From Rehmannia glutinosa (Eukaryota > Streptophyta > Magnoliopsida > Lamiales > Orobanchaceae), in NCBI GenBank assembly GCA_016081115.2, contig JABTTQ020003460.1, positions 1 to 64,000 of the forward strand: DNA of 64,000 bases, in the 5' to 3' direction. The stretch's first letter is position 1; every line of letters begins with the position of its first letter. The position numbers and the translations under genes were made by a program. The notes beneath the pieces were generated by a model that did not search any database, was not told the DNA's origin, and saw nothing but the letters and a program-made list of their open reading frames with translations. Below, one piece after another: positions 1-11,800 of this stretch.

Positions 1-339
1 CCACAATACCTTGAGGCTTTAAATGCAAGCCTTTAATATGTATTTTCTCTCTTGAAATTAAATACTCCCAATACATAACATATGTGAACCGTGAACACAC
101 TCTTCTTTTTTTGCTCTTCATTTTTTATCTCTCTTCTTCTTCTTCTTCTTCTTCACAAAATATCAAGAAGTTATTTTTGTGGTCTTTCATCACCAAAATC
201 GCACCAAAAATCGAATAACAAGGTAATGTTCTTCTCCTCCTAATTAGTTAACCTTGTTTAAATCGCTCAAGACCAATATATTTGCAAAATATGTGAAGTG
301 TTTTGTGAAAGGGAAAATTTTCGCATTTATGAAACACAA

Positions 340-480
340 TGCACGATATATCGTGTTCTATATTAGGCATTTTATATCGTGCCCATATATTAGGCACGAT
401 ATATCATGCTATATCGTGCTTGTTTTTGTAGAATAGGCACGATATCGCCTCAATGGAAAATGGGCACGATATATCATGCC
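340..480. repeat. Left cluster of GGCACGATAT-type palindromes
   Basis: At least six matches to the half-site GGCACGATAT or its complement ATATCGTGCC occur in 140 bases. Several are joined as imperfect palindromes such as GCACGATATATCGTG. The same motif recurs at 1540-1860 in this element and in the related element at 55346-56740. The cluster lies in the left subterminal part of the element, a place where Mutator-type transposases can bind. That role is inference. Confidence 0.75.
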
Positions 481-545
481 CCAAAGACAAAACAGTCATT
501 TTTTTATGTATTCTTGCATATTTTAATATTTTTCTTTGTATGTAG

Positions 546-761
546 ATGAACTCTCGCTATGTTGTTGTTCGATTTGGTGGTCATTGGGAAGGTTTAGAAT
601 ATAAAAATGGTGAAGAAGAAGTTGCACGTATTAAACCGGCAAAAATGAATTATAGTGAAATATGGATGAGGTTTTATGGTGTTGTTGATGTTGATAGGGG
701 CGTATACGATTGTGTAATGCATGCTATTATAGATATTTCGGAAACAAACTTGAGAAGTTAA
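546..761 (+). CDS. 71-residue frame inside the Mutator-like element, possible transposase N-terminal remnant
   Basis: The frame opens MNSRYVVVRFGGHWEG and ends SETNLRS. It is acidic and compact, with no signal peptide or membrane segment. A start of the type VVVRFGG.W resembles the N-terminal domain of some plant Mutator-like transposases, but this is recall of a pattern and weak. An acceptor-like TATGTAG precedes the ATG, so it could be an internal exon. The sequence downstream (770-1450) looks coding-derived but is broken by stops in every frame. Nothing resembling the catalytic domain follows. It could equally be an unrelated captured exon. Confidence 0.35.
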   Translation: MNSRYVVVRFGGHWEGLEYKNGEEEVARIKPAKMNYSEIWMRFYGVVDVDRGVYDCVMHAIIDISETNLRS

Positions 762-1539
762 AGTTGAAAAAATGATGATGACATTGAAACTGCGTTTGGG
801 AACACCGAGTTACCAGATTTGCTTTTGTAACATCGAAAAGAAAAACCATGGGTGAGACTAGTTCGCATAATGTATGGGAGCCCTCGAGTTGAGAACGTTG
901 AAGGTCAACAAGGTGTTGGTGGAAGTTTTATGCAACTAATGGCTAGTCGAATGATTTGTCAACAATATTGGGCCTAATTACAACTACATGCAACATCTTG
1001 GTTTTCAACAATACAACAGATACCGCAAATCAATCTATATAGTCATGCAAGAAGGCCTAGTGGAGCAACTTTTATGCATATGAACAATGTTCCAATTATT
1101 GATCATCGCGCCCACTATCACCTACGATTAATGTTCCAAATATCTATTGTCAGGGACTCCAAGTATAAGGCCAAGCAATGAATATGGCTATTATCCCGAT
1201 ATGGGTTGTGATAATACTGATCGATGTTGGTTGTGATAATAATGAAATTAATTATGGTGCAAACTACAGTCCAAATGATTTTGGTGAGAACTACACCGGC
1301 TGGTGATGTTGGTACGTCGATGTTGAAGCTAATAATCAATTTGAAAATGACCAAAGAACGTCAATTTGAGGAATTTTGTGAGTGGAGACGAGACGGAGAG
1401 AAGATATGAGGGTCTCAACCATGTGGACCGACCTACAACAATTAATAAATTGCAATTTAGTAAGATGAGTTGTTGAAAAATAAATGTAGTGAAAAACTCG
1501 AACGAAAAACAATAATGATGAAACAAACAACATGTTCTA

Positions 1540-1860
1540 GGCACGATATACTCAAAGAATAGGCACAATATAATAATAGGCACACATAATAAGGCACGAT
1601 ATAAGCTATAATTAGAGTAGGGCACGATTTTTAGGACATATCGTGCCTAAAATAGCCTACGACACGATATAGGCTAAAAATGCAAAAAATACACAATGCA
1701 AGCACGATATATTATATCGTGCCTAAAATAATTTATAGGCACGATATCGTGCCTAAAATAGCACGACACGATATCGTGCCGTCAGAGCTTTTTTAGGCAC
1801 GATATGGCTTAAAATATCGGCCTACTCGCTCTTCAACCTCAAATCGTGCCTCAATAACCA
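1540..1860. repeat. Right cluster of GGCACGATAT-type palindromes
   Basis: About ten half-sites occur, including GGCACGATATCGTGCC at about 1737-1753 and variants such as ATTATATCGTGCC. It mirrors the left cluster at 340-480 across the element, so the two clusters sit in opposite subterminal regions. Confidence 0.75.
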
Positions 1861-2076
1861 GTTCCGCCAATAACCATTTTCGATTAATATGCTCTACAAC
1901 CCAAAACACAAACCTATAACCCTAAAACTTCAATAAAACACCATTAATTCACAATACACAAAACATAAACCCTAAAATCCATGAAATCTAACATTGATAT
2001 ATTTCGAACTTGAAGCAACCAAAACATCCAATGAACATGAGGGAGATGATTTTTTTGAGCAAAATATAACACTAAC

Positions 2077-2179
2077 CTGTTCGGGAGCGGATGAGACGGT
2101 GCGACGCTTCGACCGGCTAGCCGGTGGATGTGGCGACGGCTTCGACGGCAGCAGTGGAAGACATTTGGTTTGAAGCCAT
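2077..2179 (-). pseudogene. Exon-like fragment inside the Mutator-like element
   Basis: On the minus strand an ATG at 2179 opens a Ser/Thr/Ala-rich frame (MASNQMSSTAAVEAVATSTG). It meets a TAG after 20 codons, but base composition stays GC-rich up to CAG/GTTAGTG, a good splice donor, at 2077/2076. The block is much richer in GC than its surroundings. It looks like the first exon of a gene, either the element's own or captured from a host gene. No family is recognisable. Confidence 0.25.
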
Positions 2180-2462
2180 GGATTTTCTCTGTCTTTCTCT
2201 CTTTCCACGATATGTATGTAATAGATTATAGACGGCGCGATATGTAAATTTGTTGTTTACCTTTCCTTTTTGCTTTGTGTAAATATTGTCTTGGAGTGTG
2301 TGTCAGTTTGTATATATACGGTTTTCAATGGCAATTTCAAAATTCAAAAACACCAACTTAAATGAGGGTAATTTGGCTAATTTGGGTAGAAAAGAAGTTT
2401 GTTATCCAATGGGTAGAAAAAAAGACTCCACTATCCATAGTGGGTACTTAAAAAAATTTCCC

Positions 2463-3748
2463 ATTTCAAAGTGCGGGACAGTGGTAATGTGGTATACATG
2501 AAGTCGATCATAGGAAGAACCATTATCCTAAATCTTGGTAAATCATGGCCAACAAATAATTAATGGCTCACAAAATTCCATGAATAAAAAAAACATTATT
2601 TATAGAAGATAACTTGGTTGAGGTTACAACAAGATTCTCACACCAAGGAAACTTGTGTAGCACAACAAGACAATTCAAACTTTGGGGGAACATGTTAACA
2701 CAACATGACAACCTAAGTAAAAACCTAGATGCTCTTAGAGACATGAAGACAAAGAAGTTTGACACTTCAACCGTAGATGCAACGGATTCATAATTTTGAT
2801 GGAAATAAATTTTTCTAGGATATGGTATCAATGGTCAAGACTCATAATTTTAGAAAGTGAATGTGCATCGAATAAAATTTCTTTAATGCAATATTTAAAA
2901 ATTGGATTGGACCAGCCGATTTGACTGCAATTTGATAATTGGTCGAGTCTGGTTGTCTCTAAATATTTTTTGTATTCAAATCAGTCAGTCAACTACACTC
3001 TAATCAGAGGTGGATGTGGGCGATGTTTATTTTTTCTTGAAACTAATATATAAAGAAGGATTTTCATTTTTTAGGGGGCAAAATTATCAAATTTTATAAT
3101 TTTATAACACAAAATTATAATAACTATGAAGAAAAATCAAGTTGGAGGGGGGGCAAATCAGTTAAAAATCTATTTTATTTATTTTTCATTTTTTTAGAAG
3201 GTTTAAAGTCGTAAACTTGATAGTTTGTTACATATTTATTTAAATCTCAATCTTTTTGTGTATATTTTTTAGTTGATTGCTTAATAAGTTACAAATATTC
3301 TCGCGGTGATTGCTCCTGAGGTAATATTATAGAAATGCAAGTATAACATTTTGGCCCGCAGCTTAATATTATAGTTCAATTTATATCATTTCAAATTCAA
3401 ATTTGAAATTTGAAATGATATTAATTTTATTAAAACTAAGAAATGGAATCACCAACTCCTAGGTTGCATTTTGACGAAAGGGGATTTCCATCCACAAAAA
3501 TTTAAAGGGTTAAAAAGATAAAATTGGAAAATGATGTTTTCTAGTGTCTAATGAAACGTGTTCGATAAAACTAAAAAACCAAGGACTTTTCAGAGAATTC
3601 CACGGTTCCACCCCTTACGCGTACTATAAAACAACGTGAAACCAAAAACCTGTCGACATTCGAAAAGTTCAATATCATACAATTTCAACCAAATTTTCCT
3701 TTTTTTTTTTTTTTTTTCTAAATTCACAGTTATATATAATATATTTAT
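2463..3748. other. Intergenic AT-rich stretch, no gene seen
   Basis: Only short frames without family resemblance are present. The stretch includes AT-rich runs and a T tract near 3700. No tRNA, rRNA or transposon terminus was recognised. Confidence 0.5.
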
Positions 3749-4029
3749 GGGATGATTACAAAAACACCCCTGATGTTTGGGCTAATTAAAAAAATCCAAA
3801 GATGTTTCAATATTACAAAAAGTCCCTCAGGTTTGATTATGTTTTAAATTTAAGGGGGTAAGTGTAATACTTTTGTAAATGTCGTGAGTTTTTTTGAAAT
3901 ATTTTTGAAAATCACAAGGGAAAAATGTAAGATTTTAATCAAACCTTAATGGGATTTTTGTAATTTTCAAAGAACTCTGGGCTTTTTTGTAATTAGCCCA
4001 AACCTTAGGGGTGTTTTTGTAATTATCCC
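3749..4029. mobile_element. Mutator-type MITE with 9-bp target duplication
   Basis: The 281-base element starts GGGATGATTACAAAAACACC and ends with the near-perfect inverted copy (...GGTGTTTTTGTAATTATCCC). The complementarity continues inward through TTTGGGCTAATTA, so the whole unit can fold back. It is flanked by TATATTTAT at 3740-3748 and 4030-4038, a 9-base duplication typical of Mutator-like insertion. There is no coding capacity. A second family member lies at 16432-16657. Confidence 0.8.
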
Positions 4030-4839
4030 TATATTTATTTCCTCCAAAAATTGTGTAATATATTATTAGTATTAGTATATTTAATAAAGTACAAATGGTG
4101 ATAGATATGCACTTTGAATATTTCATTGAATAGATAAAGTATTAGAACAATAATACTTTTAACAGATACAGTTGGTAGTAGTGTGTCACACTACTATATC
4201 ATAGGATGAAACTAAAAAATTAAAATTTGAAAAGTATTTTCAGCAGAAAATTAAAATAATAAAATGAATAATGTATGATAAAATTGGATCAAACAAATAA
4301 ATTTATACTTTACAAATAATAATAAGGAAAAATACAATTTTAGCCTGTAAATATAGTAGGTGACAATAATTGTTCTGCAGAAATCAAAATTTGCAAAAAA
4401 GTCCTGTAATTTGGACAAAAAAAAACTCTCACTCCGAAAAAACCCATGTGTCCACATTTCCACATTAACATGCTGACGCGGAACCAATTTCACTTATATG
4501 AACATTGTTTGATGGGTTGACGTGTTGATCGGAACAAAAACTCAGTAAAGAAAAAATCATATGGAGGATATCTGCCTAAGTAAATTTGACCTTTACATCA
4601 ACATTATTTGTTAAAAATGTGGTCACGTGGTTTTATCAGCAATTTTTTCAATTTTCATCGACCAAAGGGTTGAAATTGAGAATTTTTCAGAAATTATTTG
4701 AATTTTTACAAATCCTTATTTCTCATGATTGTTATTGTAAATTCTCTTTAGTTACATGACTATAATTGAAATTTGCCTCATTAATAATAATAATAATATT
4801 TGTTCTCTTTACCTGGAAAGATCTAATTGTACGTGTTCA

Positions 4840-5050
4840 ATTAGGGGGGAAATCAACTATAATTAAATTTGGGGGCGAGCATACTTGTTCTCTTACCTGA
4901 CCTATCTGACATTGGCCAGTTCGTGCACATCCATGTGAGTTTGATTAAGAGGAAATCAACTATGATTAGATTTGGGAGGTTTCAAGCATTGGCCAGTTCA
5001 TACGCATCCATATGAGTTTGATTCGAGAAGAGATCAACTGTGATTAATTT
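4840..5050. repeat. Degenerate tandem repeat of about 75 bp upstream of the PP2C gene
   Basis: The segments at about 4910-4969 and 4985-5045 are about 85 percent alike; both carry CATTGGCCAGTTC, a CATCCAT.TGAGTTTGATT block and ATCAACT.TGATTA. A third partial unit (AAATCAACTATAATTA) is at about 4850-4867. The array lies some 200-400 bases before the likely leader of the PP2C gene, so it could affect its promoter, but nothing shows that. Confidence 0.6.
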
Positions 5051-5793
5051 TGTCGGGATCAAACATACTTATTCTCTTTACTTTGAATTATCTGGTTGCA
5101 CGTATTAAGATTCAGGACATTCAAGAGTAGAAGATGAGATATAAAAAATAAAAATAAAAAACATGGCGTGAGGCTTTCCGGCAAAAGTACAATCTTTCTT
5201 TCTGCGGGACCCACAGAACGTACCCCACCTCCCCCTCTTTCTGTGCTAATTTGAGAAAAAAGCCATTTCTATTGTTCGATCAAGCGATTCAAAACCAAAA
5301 AGTTGTACCTTTGCTTGTTTATTAGGGTTGATTTTTGGGACTTTATTATTTCCCTTTTTCTGCAAGCACGAGTCTTCTCCATGTCAACTCAAAATTCCTT
5401 TTCCTCTGTGATCATTTCTTGTTGATTGGTTTATTCCAGTCCCGATTGCAAATTTCCAATTGAACGAAAATAAAAGCAAAGAAAGAAGAAGCCCCTTGTT
5501 TTCGTTCGTTCAAGATTACAGAGCCTCGTCGTTTAATAATAGTATTCAATTTCAAGAAACCGCCATTGGGGTTTCTTTTTTCTCCTTATATGGGAAAGCC
5601 CATTTGATATATTTCATCAGAACATGATAATGTTGGATTTAGAGAAGCCATTTTTGCCATTTTTCCGCAAGAATCGCATCACTTTGTGGGTTTAGTTGTT
5701 ATCTTCATGCCTAAATTTCTTTCGGGCCTTTTGCCAAGCAATTGGTGTGCAAGTGCGAATTTCTTTTCTAAGTTCTTTAATTTCCGTTGTAAA

Positions 5794-7691
5794 ATGGGTT
5801 GTATTCAGGCCAAGTGTTGCAGAAGATACCCATCATCATCGGATGGCGATGACAAGGATGAATCGGGTCTGTATCCGGTCAGAATACTCATATTCCTGCA
5901 AATATGTCTTTAGATGTTGTTGATGTTCCTTCTCACAATTTTAGTTTATCTTATTCTGTGCTAACCCACCGCGGTTATTACCCTGAAACCCCTGATAAGG
6001 AAAACCAAGATAGTTATTGTATCAGAACAAACATTCAGGGTAACCCAAATGTGCATTTCTTTGGTGTGTTTGATGGGCACGGTCTATGTGGCACGCAATG
6101 CTCGAATTTCGTTAAGGATAGGCTTGTTGAGAAATTGATGGATGATGCTGCATTGTTGGATGATCCTATTAAAGCTTATAGTGCTGCATTTTTGGCAACA
6201 AACGATGAACTTCATCATAATAGTGATATAGATGATTCCATGAGTGGCACTACAGCAATTACGGCTCGTAATTGGGGATAAGCTCTATGTCTCGAACGTT
6301 GGGGATTCTAGAGCGGTTTTAGCCGTTAAGGAAGGAAATAGAGTTGTTGCTCAAGATTTGTCGTGTGATCAAACTCCGTTTAGAAAAGATGAATGTGAAA
6401 GAGTAAAGGGTTGTGGTGCTAGGGTTTTGAGTGTGGATCAAGTGGAAGGGCTTAAGGATCCTAGAATTCAATCTTGGGGGATGAGGAGACGGAGGGTGGT
6501 GATCCACCGAGATTGTGGGTTCAAGACGGATGTATCCTGGGACTGCATTTACGCGAAGTGTTGGTGATAGCACGGCTGAGAAGATTGGTGTGGTTGCTGA
6601 TCCAGAGGTGTCCACGGTGCAGCTTACGCCTAACCATCCGTTCTTTGTTGTTGCGAGTGATGGGGTATTTGAGTTCCTATCCAGCCAAACAGTCGAGACA
6701 TGGTATGTCTACTTGTAGCTAGAATTTCATTCGTTTGTTTCACATTGTCGATCTGCAGCACGGATGGAAGTTAATTTATTGCACCACTACCCTTTGAGGC
6801 TTTTACCTTCATCCCTTTATTTAAAAACCTTAATTAGTAATGGACTACTCTTGTTTTGCTCCTATGCTTAGAGAAATTGATTTGAAATAAATTATGTGTT
6901 GCTTCAAGTTATGTTGAAAGCAATAAATACGCTTGCATTTAAGGTTGATATTTAGATAGAGATGCGTGTTGTCTATGCATTTTTAGTTGTTACCGCTCGT
7001 TAAGACGTCGGGTCCTTGTTTTTAGTACCATTTTGTGTTCATCCACCTTAAAGAATTACTTTTGGCATGCCCAGGTTGGATTATCTTAGCAACTACTATA
7101 TGTATCTTATGGTTACCGATAAAATGGCATGTTTCCGTTGGCCACTTACACATCCGAAGTGATGGTGTTATGGCTTGTCCTCTGTATTAATCTTAGTAAG
7201 TGCAGAGTTAGTGCATTTGCTGCATAATCTGTTTTTTAAAGAAAAATATTTAATGGCTGTGACCTGAAGAATAATGGATTGATTTCACTTTGATTACTAT
7301 CATATGCATTAAACTCCTCTGTCTGCAGTATTTGTAATGCATTTAAAGTGATGATGAATTTGATTACTTGCTTTTCCTCCACGTATTCATGGATGAAGGG
7401 GGCTGAGAGATTACAGTTTTTTACTCGTAAAAGCACAATGACATACTGATACTATATTTAAAAGTTAAAACCCACGTGTGACTATTATCAGTTATGCAAT
7501 CTTTATCTCCTTTGTTATATTAAATTTTTTCTTTGTTACGTCCATCCATGCAGGTTAATAAGTATGCTGATCCCCGGGATGCCTGTGCTGCCATTGCCGA
7601 TGAATCATACAAACTATGGTTAGAGCATGAAAATCGGACAGATGACATAACGATCATCATTGTACACATTAAAGACTTGAATAATGTATAA
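5794..7691 (+). CDS. PP2C35: Protein phosphatase 2C, PP2C35-type (two exons, five small frame breaks)
   Basis: A PPM-family Ser/Thr phosphatase that should dephosphorylate protein substrates using two bound metal ions. Exon 1 (5794-6702) starts MGCIQAKCCRRYPSS, a likely N-myristoylation (MGC) and palmitoylation signal, so membrane attachment is expected. It then carries the metal-binding FFGVFDGHG, MSGTTA, GDSRAVLA, PPRLWV, GTAFTRSVGD and FFVVASDGVFEF motifs. The donor is ATG/GTATGT. Exon 2 (7554-7691, acceptor ATGCAG) encodes the last motif, RTDDITIIIVHI, then TAA. Order and wording match Arabidopsis At3g06270 as I recall it. Bases are missing near 5882, 6272 (two bases), 6478, 6527 and 6692. 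Each repair restores the family sequence, so these look like consensus errors, though a young pseudogene is possible. The gene converges on the SAC3B-type gene. Confidence 0.85.
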
Positions 7692-8267
7692 ATCATTGGG
7701 TTCTTACTTTTAGTAGCTCATGGATTTTCTCATTCTTAATACCAGATTTACATTTTGATGATCATCCAGAAAGTTTTAGAAATATTTGTGATGGTTATAA
7801 TGCCAACTTCTTAGATATATGGTTTTGCTTGTGGTTTGGTTTATTTAGTGATGTTCTTTATGGAGAATCATCTTTATTTCTCATGTGTTACATAATTATT
7901 TAAAAAGCTATATGTTTTGTTGTTGAAGCCGACACATTGACAAGTATTTATGCTACTCGGGAACCGATGGGCAAGTACTGAATGCACCCGGTCACTATTA
8001 GCCAGTTCAAGTCCTCCTGACTTTTAGTTTTCTTTTTTCATTTTTCTTTTTGTTCTGTTCATTTGAATTTCTGATACTTTTCTCAATTGCAATAGCCAAG
8101 CCGATGTCAGGAAATTTGATGCAATGAAGATGGAGGATCTCCAGATTTTTTTTTGTTCAGTAGGAAGCGATTACACAGGTGTTTTCATCCCATTTTGCTT
8201 TTGCATTGAAGGCCACATGCATGTTAGTTTCTTATGCAACAGTAACTGGGAAAAACTGACTATTTCT

Positions 8268-8298
<31 letters not shown>

Positions 8299-8809
8299 GA
8301 TGATAAGCAACACTTTATATTTTCCTTGTGGCGGTCTGATTTGAAAGTCTGTAGCAGTTAGTTGAAGGAAAGCAGGTGCATGGGTATAAACTATAAAGAC
8401 GACAGAGTATCAATTTTCTTCTGTTTTATTAATGAGAGCGGTTGGTGAAAATGAATTTTCATGGCATAAACTCCAAGAATATGAAGAGCTTTAAAAATTA
8501 CCTGGAATGTAATATGCAACAACTATACTTGAATTGCAATATTGCATAGACTGATAAGACCGAATGTCATTGGCATCTATTTCTCCAAACTGAATCAATT
8601 CTATATTACCCCAATAACCGACTAATTCTAAGAAATGAAAAATTGAAAACTAGCACTTAAGTGTGAAATGGGACATCACAGACAAGGGGCAAACATCTAA
8701 AGCTGATGCTGTCTGGAGATGCACAAGCTATTTCCTTGCAAAGTACGAGTACGTTCTTCATATGATTCACATATATGCCACAAAATATAAGGAAAAAACA
8801 TACGCTACA
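7692..8809. other. Convergent intergenic region between PP2C and SAC3B genes
   Basis: It should contain both 3' untranslated regions. An interrupted T-rich tract lies at 8030-8060 and a (TA) microsatellite at 8271-8298. No frame with family resemblance was seen. Confidence 0.6.
8271..8298. repeat. (TA)14 microsatellite
   Basis: An uninterrupted TA dinucleotide run between the two convergent genes. Confidence 0.95.
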
Positions 8810-11800
8810 TCAAAAATAGATTGACAACTTCTCATCAATCATGTTTTGCACAATATTACACTTCTCCAACAATTCACTTAATCTATCGGCTTCTTTAGTA
8901 GCTTTAGTGGCATTCATCAGCGGACCATCGTTTTCTCCTGTTGCTGAATGGTCATAACTTTTCAATACTATGCTATCTTGGGAACTCTTCTCTTCATTCT
9001 CCATCAAGATGACATCATTATTGGATGTCCGAACATCAACACCATCAGAAGCCTTAGGTGACCACATTCGAAAGGCTTCATAGTCCATTCAATTCGACTC
9101 CAATCCTGGATCTGGGCAACGTCCAACTTCAACCAATTCATCGAGCGATGGATGGGTAAAATAAGGAGGCAAAAATGTAATAACTTTTGATTCTGAGTTA
9201 TCCAGAGCTTCAGAACAATGCTGCACCAAGACATAAGTTGAAGACACGTCCCCTCTACTTAAATTCATTAGCCGCCAACTGAATATCCTTCGAAAAATGG
9301 AAACCCACTTTGGAACGATGTAATAGCTAGTATTTTGAAGCTCAAGCCGGGTAAACTTTTGAAGCACTATACCCGCTTCTTTCTGGGCCAAGGCTACTCC
9401 CATCATCTGACTAGTCTTTGTTAAATATTCGATTAAGCAATTTTCAAGGAGTAATTTCTGGTTCTCAATATCATGACCAATATTAAATAACCAACACAAG
9501 TCATCCTCCAAAGCAGAAAGCTTGGAATCATTCAACACACGCATTAGCACTTCGGTTTTCGGCTGAGCTCCATCCTATGCTCGGCAAATACCAAGCTGTG
9601 GCCCTGTATTCGTCACTTGACTCCTCAAGGAGGTTGATTTCAGGACAAGGCCAACCGGTGGGATTTGCATGGGCTGCATCAGCCACTTGCTTCATGGATC
9701 GATCCAAAGCTTCATTAAAAGCCGAAACGCAGTCGCTAGGACCAACTGTCTGAGTATCCATCTCGTCAAAAATCTCCAACGTAGAATTTAAGTGGGATAG
9801 AACTAATTCACGGGTTTTTATCCTCTAACAACAATCTGTGGTGGTGATTCACTAGCCAGCCATTCTAGTCCTTTTCTTAGATGTTTGTCACTGAGAAATC
9901 CATCCAACTTTTCCGTATCTCTGTCTTTAAGATAAGTGATGTGAAAAATAATTACCCTCGATTTGTCAATGTCGTCAAGCCCTAAGACTTTAGCTAACTC
10001 ACCCTTGTTAGAAGCACTCAATATAAGAAGAGGCAAGCGAGAACCAGAAGGTAGCAACATAATGAGGTCGTGAAGGCGTTTCTTCTGATGCTCTATGGGA
10101 ATGTGTTCTGATAAAAGGAAGAGAACTGCACTTGCTCCTGTTATTGGCTTATTTTGATCTTTGAATGTGGTGCTCTTGATAACTGATAAACAACAGGTCG
10201 GGTCAACACCAGATTGACTAGGAACCCATTTTGTCCAAATTGCAAGGTCGGGAGATGATACAAGCAGATCGCTATCGCTGTCATTGTTGGGAGGTATAAG
10301 TTTAGAATGCAACCATGAACCTGCAGCTGAAAGGGCAGTTTCATTCGCAGCTCTATATTGTCTTCATGCAGAGTCTCCTTCTGAGAAAATAAAACCAACT
10401 TCCAGCAAAGACATTTGGCATCTGGATTTTTCTCGACAAGTTTAGGAGCTACCACTTCTGAAGGATTCAACACCGACCATGATCTTTCTTGAATTTCATG
10501 TCTCTCGCTCATGACATGATCAATGTTGAACATGCCAAGACTGCCTGATTGCTTTAGAGGGAGGAGCAAATGAGAAAAACTTAGTAAAAATAGGGCACAA
10601 GTATTTTAAATGTGAATCAAAAGAAATGGATGTGTTCCTCTTAATATAACAACCTATGTATAATTGTAACAGATGCAGGAGCTATGTCATACTTTTCACT
10701 TCAACGATTCACATAATTGAGATTGCAAAAACCTAATCGACATCCTTTCAAATATCCTTCACAAGTAGGCATATTCTAAAACTCTAAGGAAAACTTCCAT
10801 GGAATAGAACAACTAAGTTCACAAGAAAAGGAGAAAATTTTACAAGTATAATTTAGCTCCTAAAAGCCCAAAGTCCTGATGAACCAGGAAGCTCAGAACA
10901 TAATAACATAACAAGGCAGAGAAGAACTATCGCCAAAATAAATCCCATAAAACAGACAACAATGCAGGAGTCTAATCAACTATCAGAACAAAAGAAAATG
11001 GGACATACATCTAGTACAATATTCAATTTATCAAGAGAAAAAACAGAGCTTTTATAGAATACTCACAACTTCAAATTGCCAAATTGGCGGGCCCATCGAC
11101 AGCGTATTCAATGCCGCATTCGCTGTTAACTGTTTGCGTTCACGCAATTCCCTTTTCTTTGCTGCACGGCGCTTCCATATCCTGAATAGTACGTACGTAA
11201 GGACAACATCCAATAAAACAATTATCATAAAAGCCAAAAACACAATCTACAACCTCAGTATCAGCTTAAGTTTGGCTTCCGCAACTTCTTCGTCATAATA
11301 AATTGTTGTCACTTCATCAGATTTATCTTCTTCCATGATACCTGTATCTTCTTCATCTTCTTCATCTTCAGAAAACATGCGCTGTGGTATTGGAGTATGA
11401 ACAACAGAATCAAAGGGCATAACAGGATATTTATTTTCCTCAGTTGTTTCTAGTGTGATTGATGGCGTTGATTCCAAGTCAGGTTTCGATCTACCAAAAG
11501 AGTTCCTAAAAACAGGATCATATTTTGGTTTATGTGCAAATTCAGCTCTACTTTGATGATGTTCAGATGAACTATTGGCGAAACCCAATACCAATGGACT
11601 AGCTGGAGCCAGCTGAACCTCATGTTCGACCATTTTTTGTTCCGGTGTGGTTAGAGCAATGGATGCTTTATCCATGTGCTTTTGCATGCTACCTTTTGGG
11701 GATAATATGATACCCAAATCATGCATTTCCTCATCATGGAGCTGGGTAGTACTTACAGGCAGAACAGATTGTTTAGGTGAAGGTATTGGCTCAGGATCCT

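Larger units (their letters stand above)
1..2462. mobile_element. Mutator-like DNA element, left end outside the window
   Basis: The right terminus at about 2340-2462 is, in reverse complement, very close to the left terminus of the element at 55346-56740: both start GGGAA(A)TTTTT, continue into TACCCACTATGGATAGT, and contain a further TTCTACCCA block. The first 35 bases of the window match, inverted, the sequence at about 56604-56640 just inside the right terminus of that second copy. Roughly 100 bases of the left end are therefore missing off the window edge. Inside are two clusters of GGCACGATATCGTGCC-like palindromes, a 71-codon plus-strand frame and a decayed region at 840-1450. No DDE transposase core is recognisable, so the copy is probably non-autonomous. 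The superfamily call rests on the 9-10 base target duplication of the second copy. Confidence 0.72.

Noticed and set aside
1224..1625. Several 60-98 codon frames on both strands in the first Mutator-like element
   Set aside because: Overlapping frames without motifs, codon structure or conservation in the related element.
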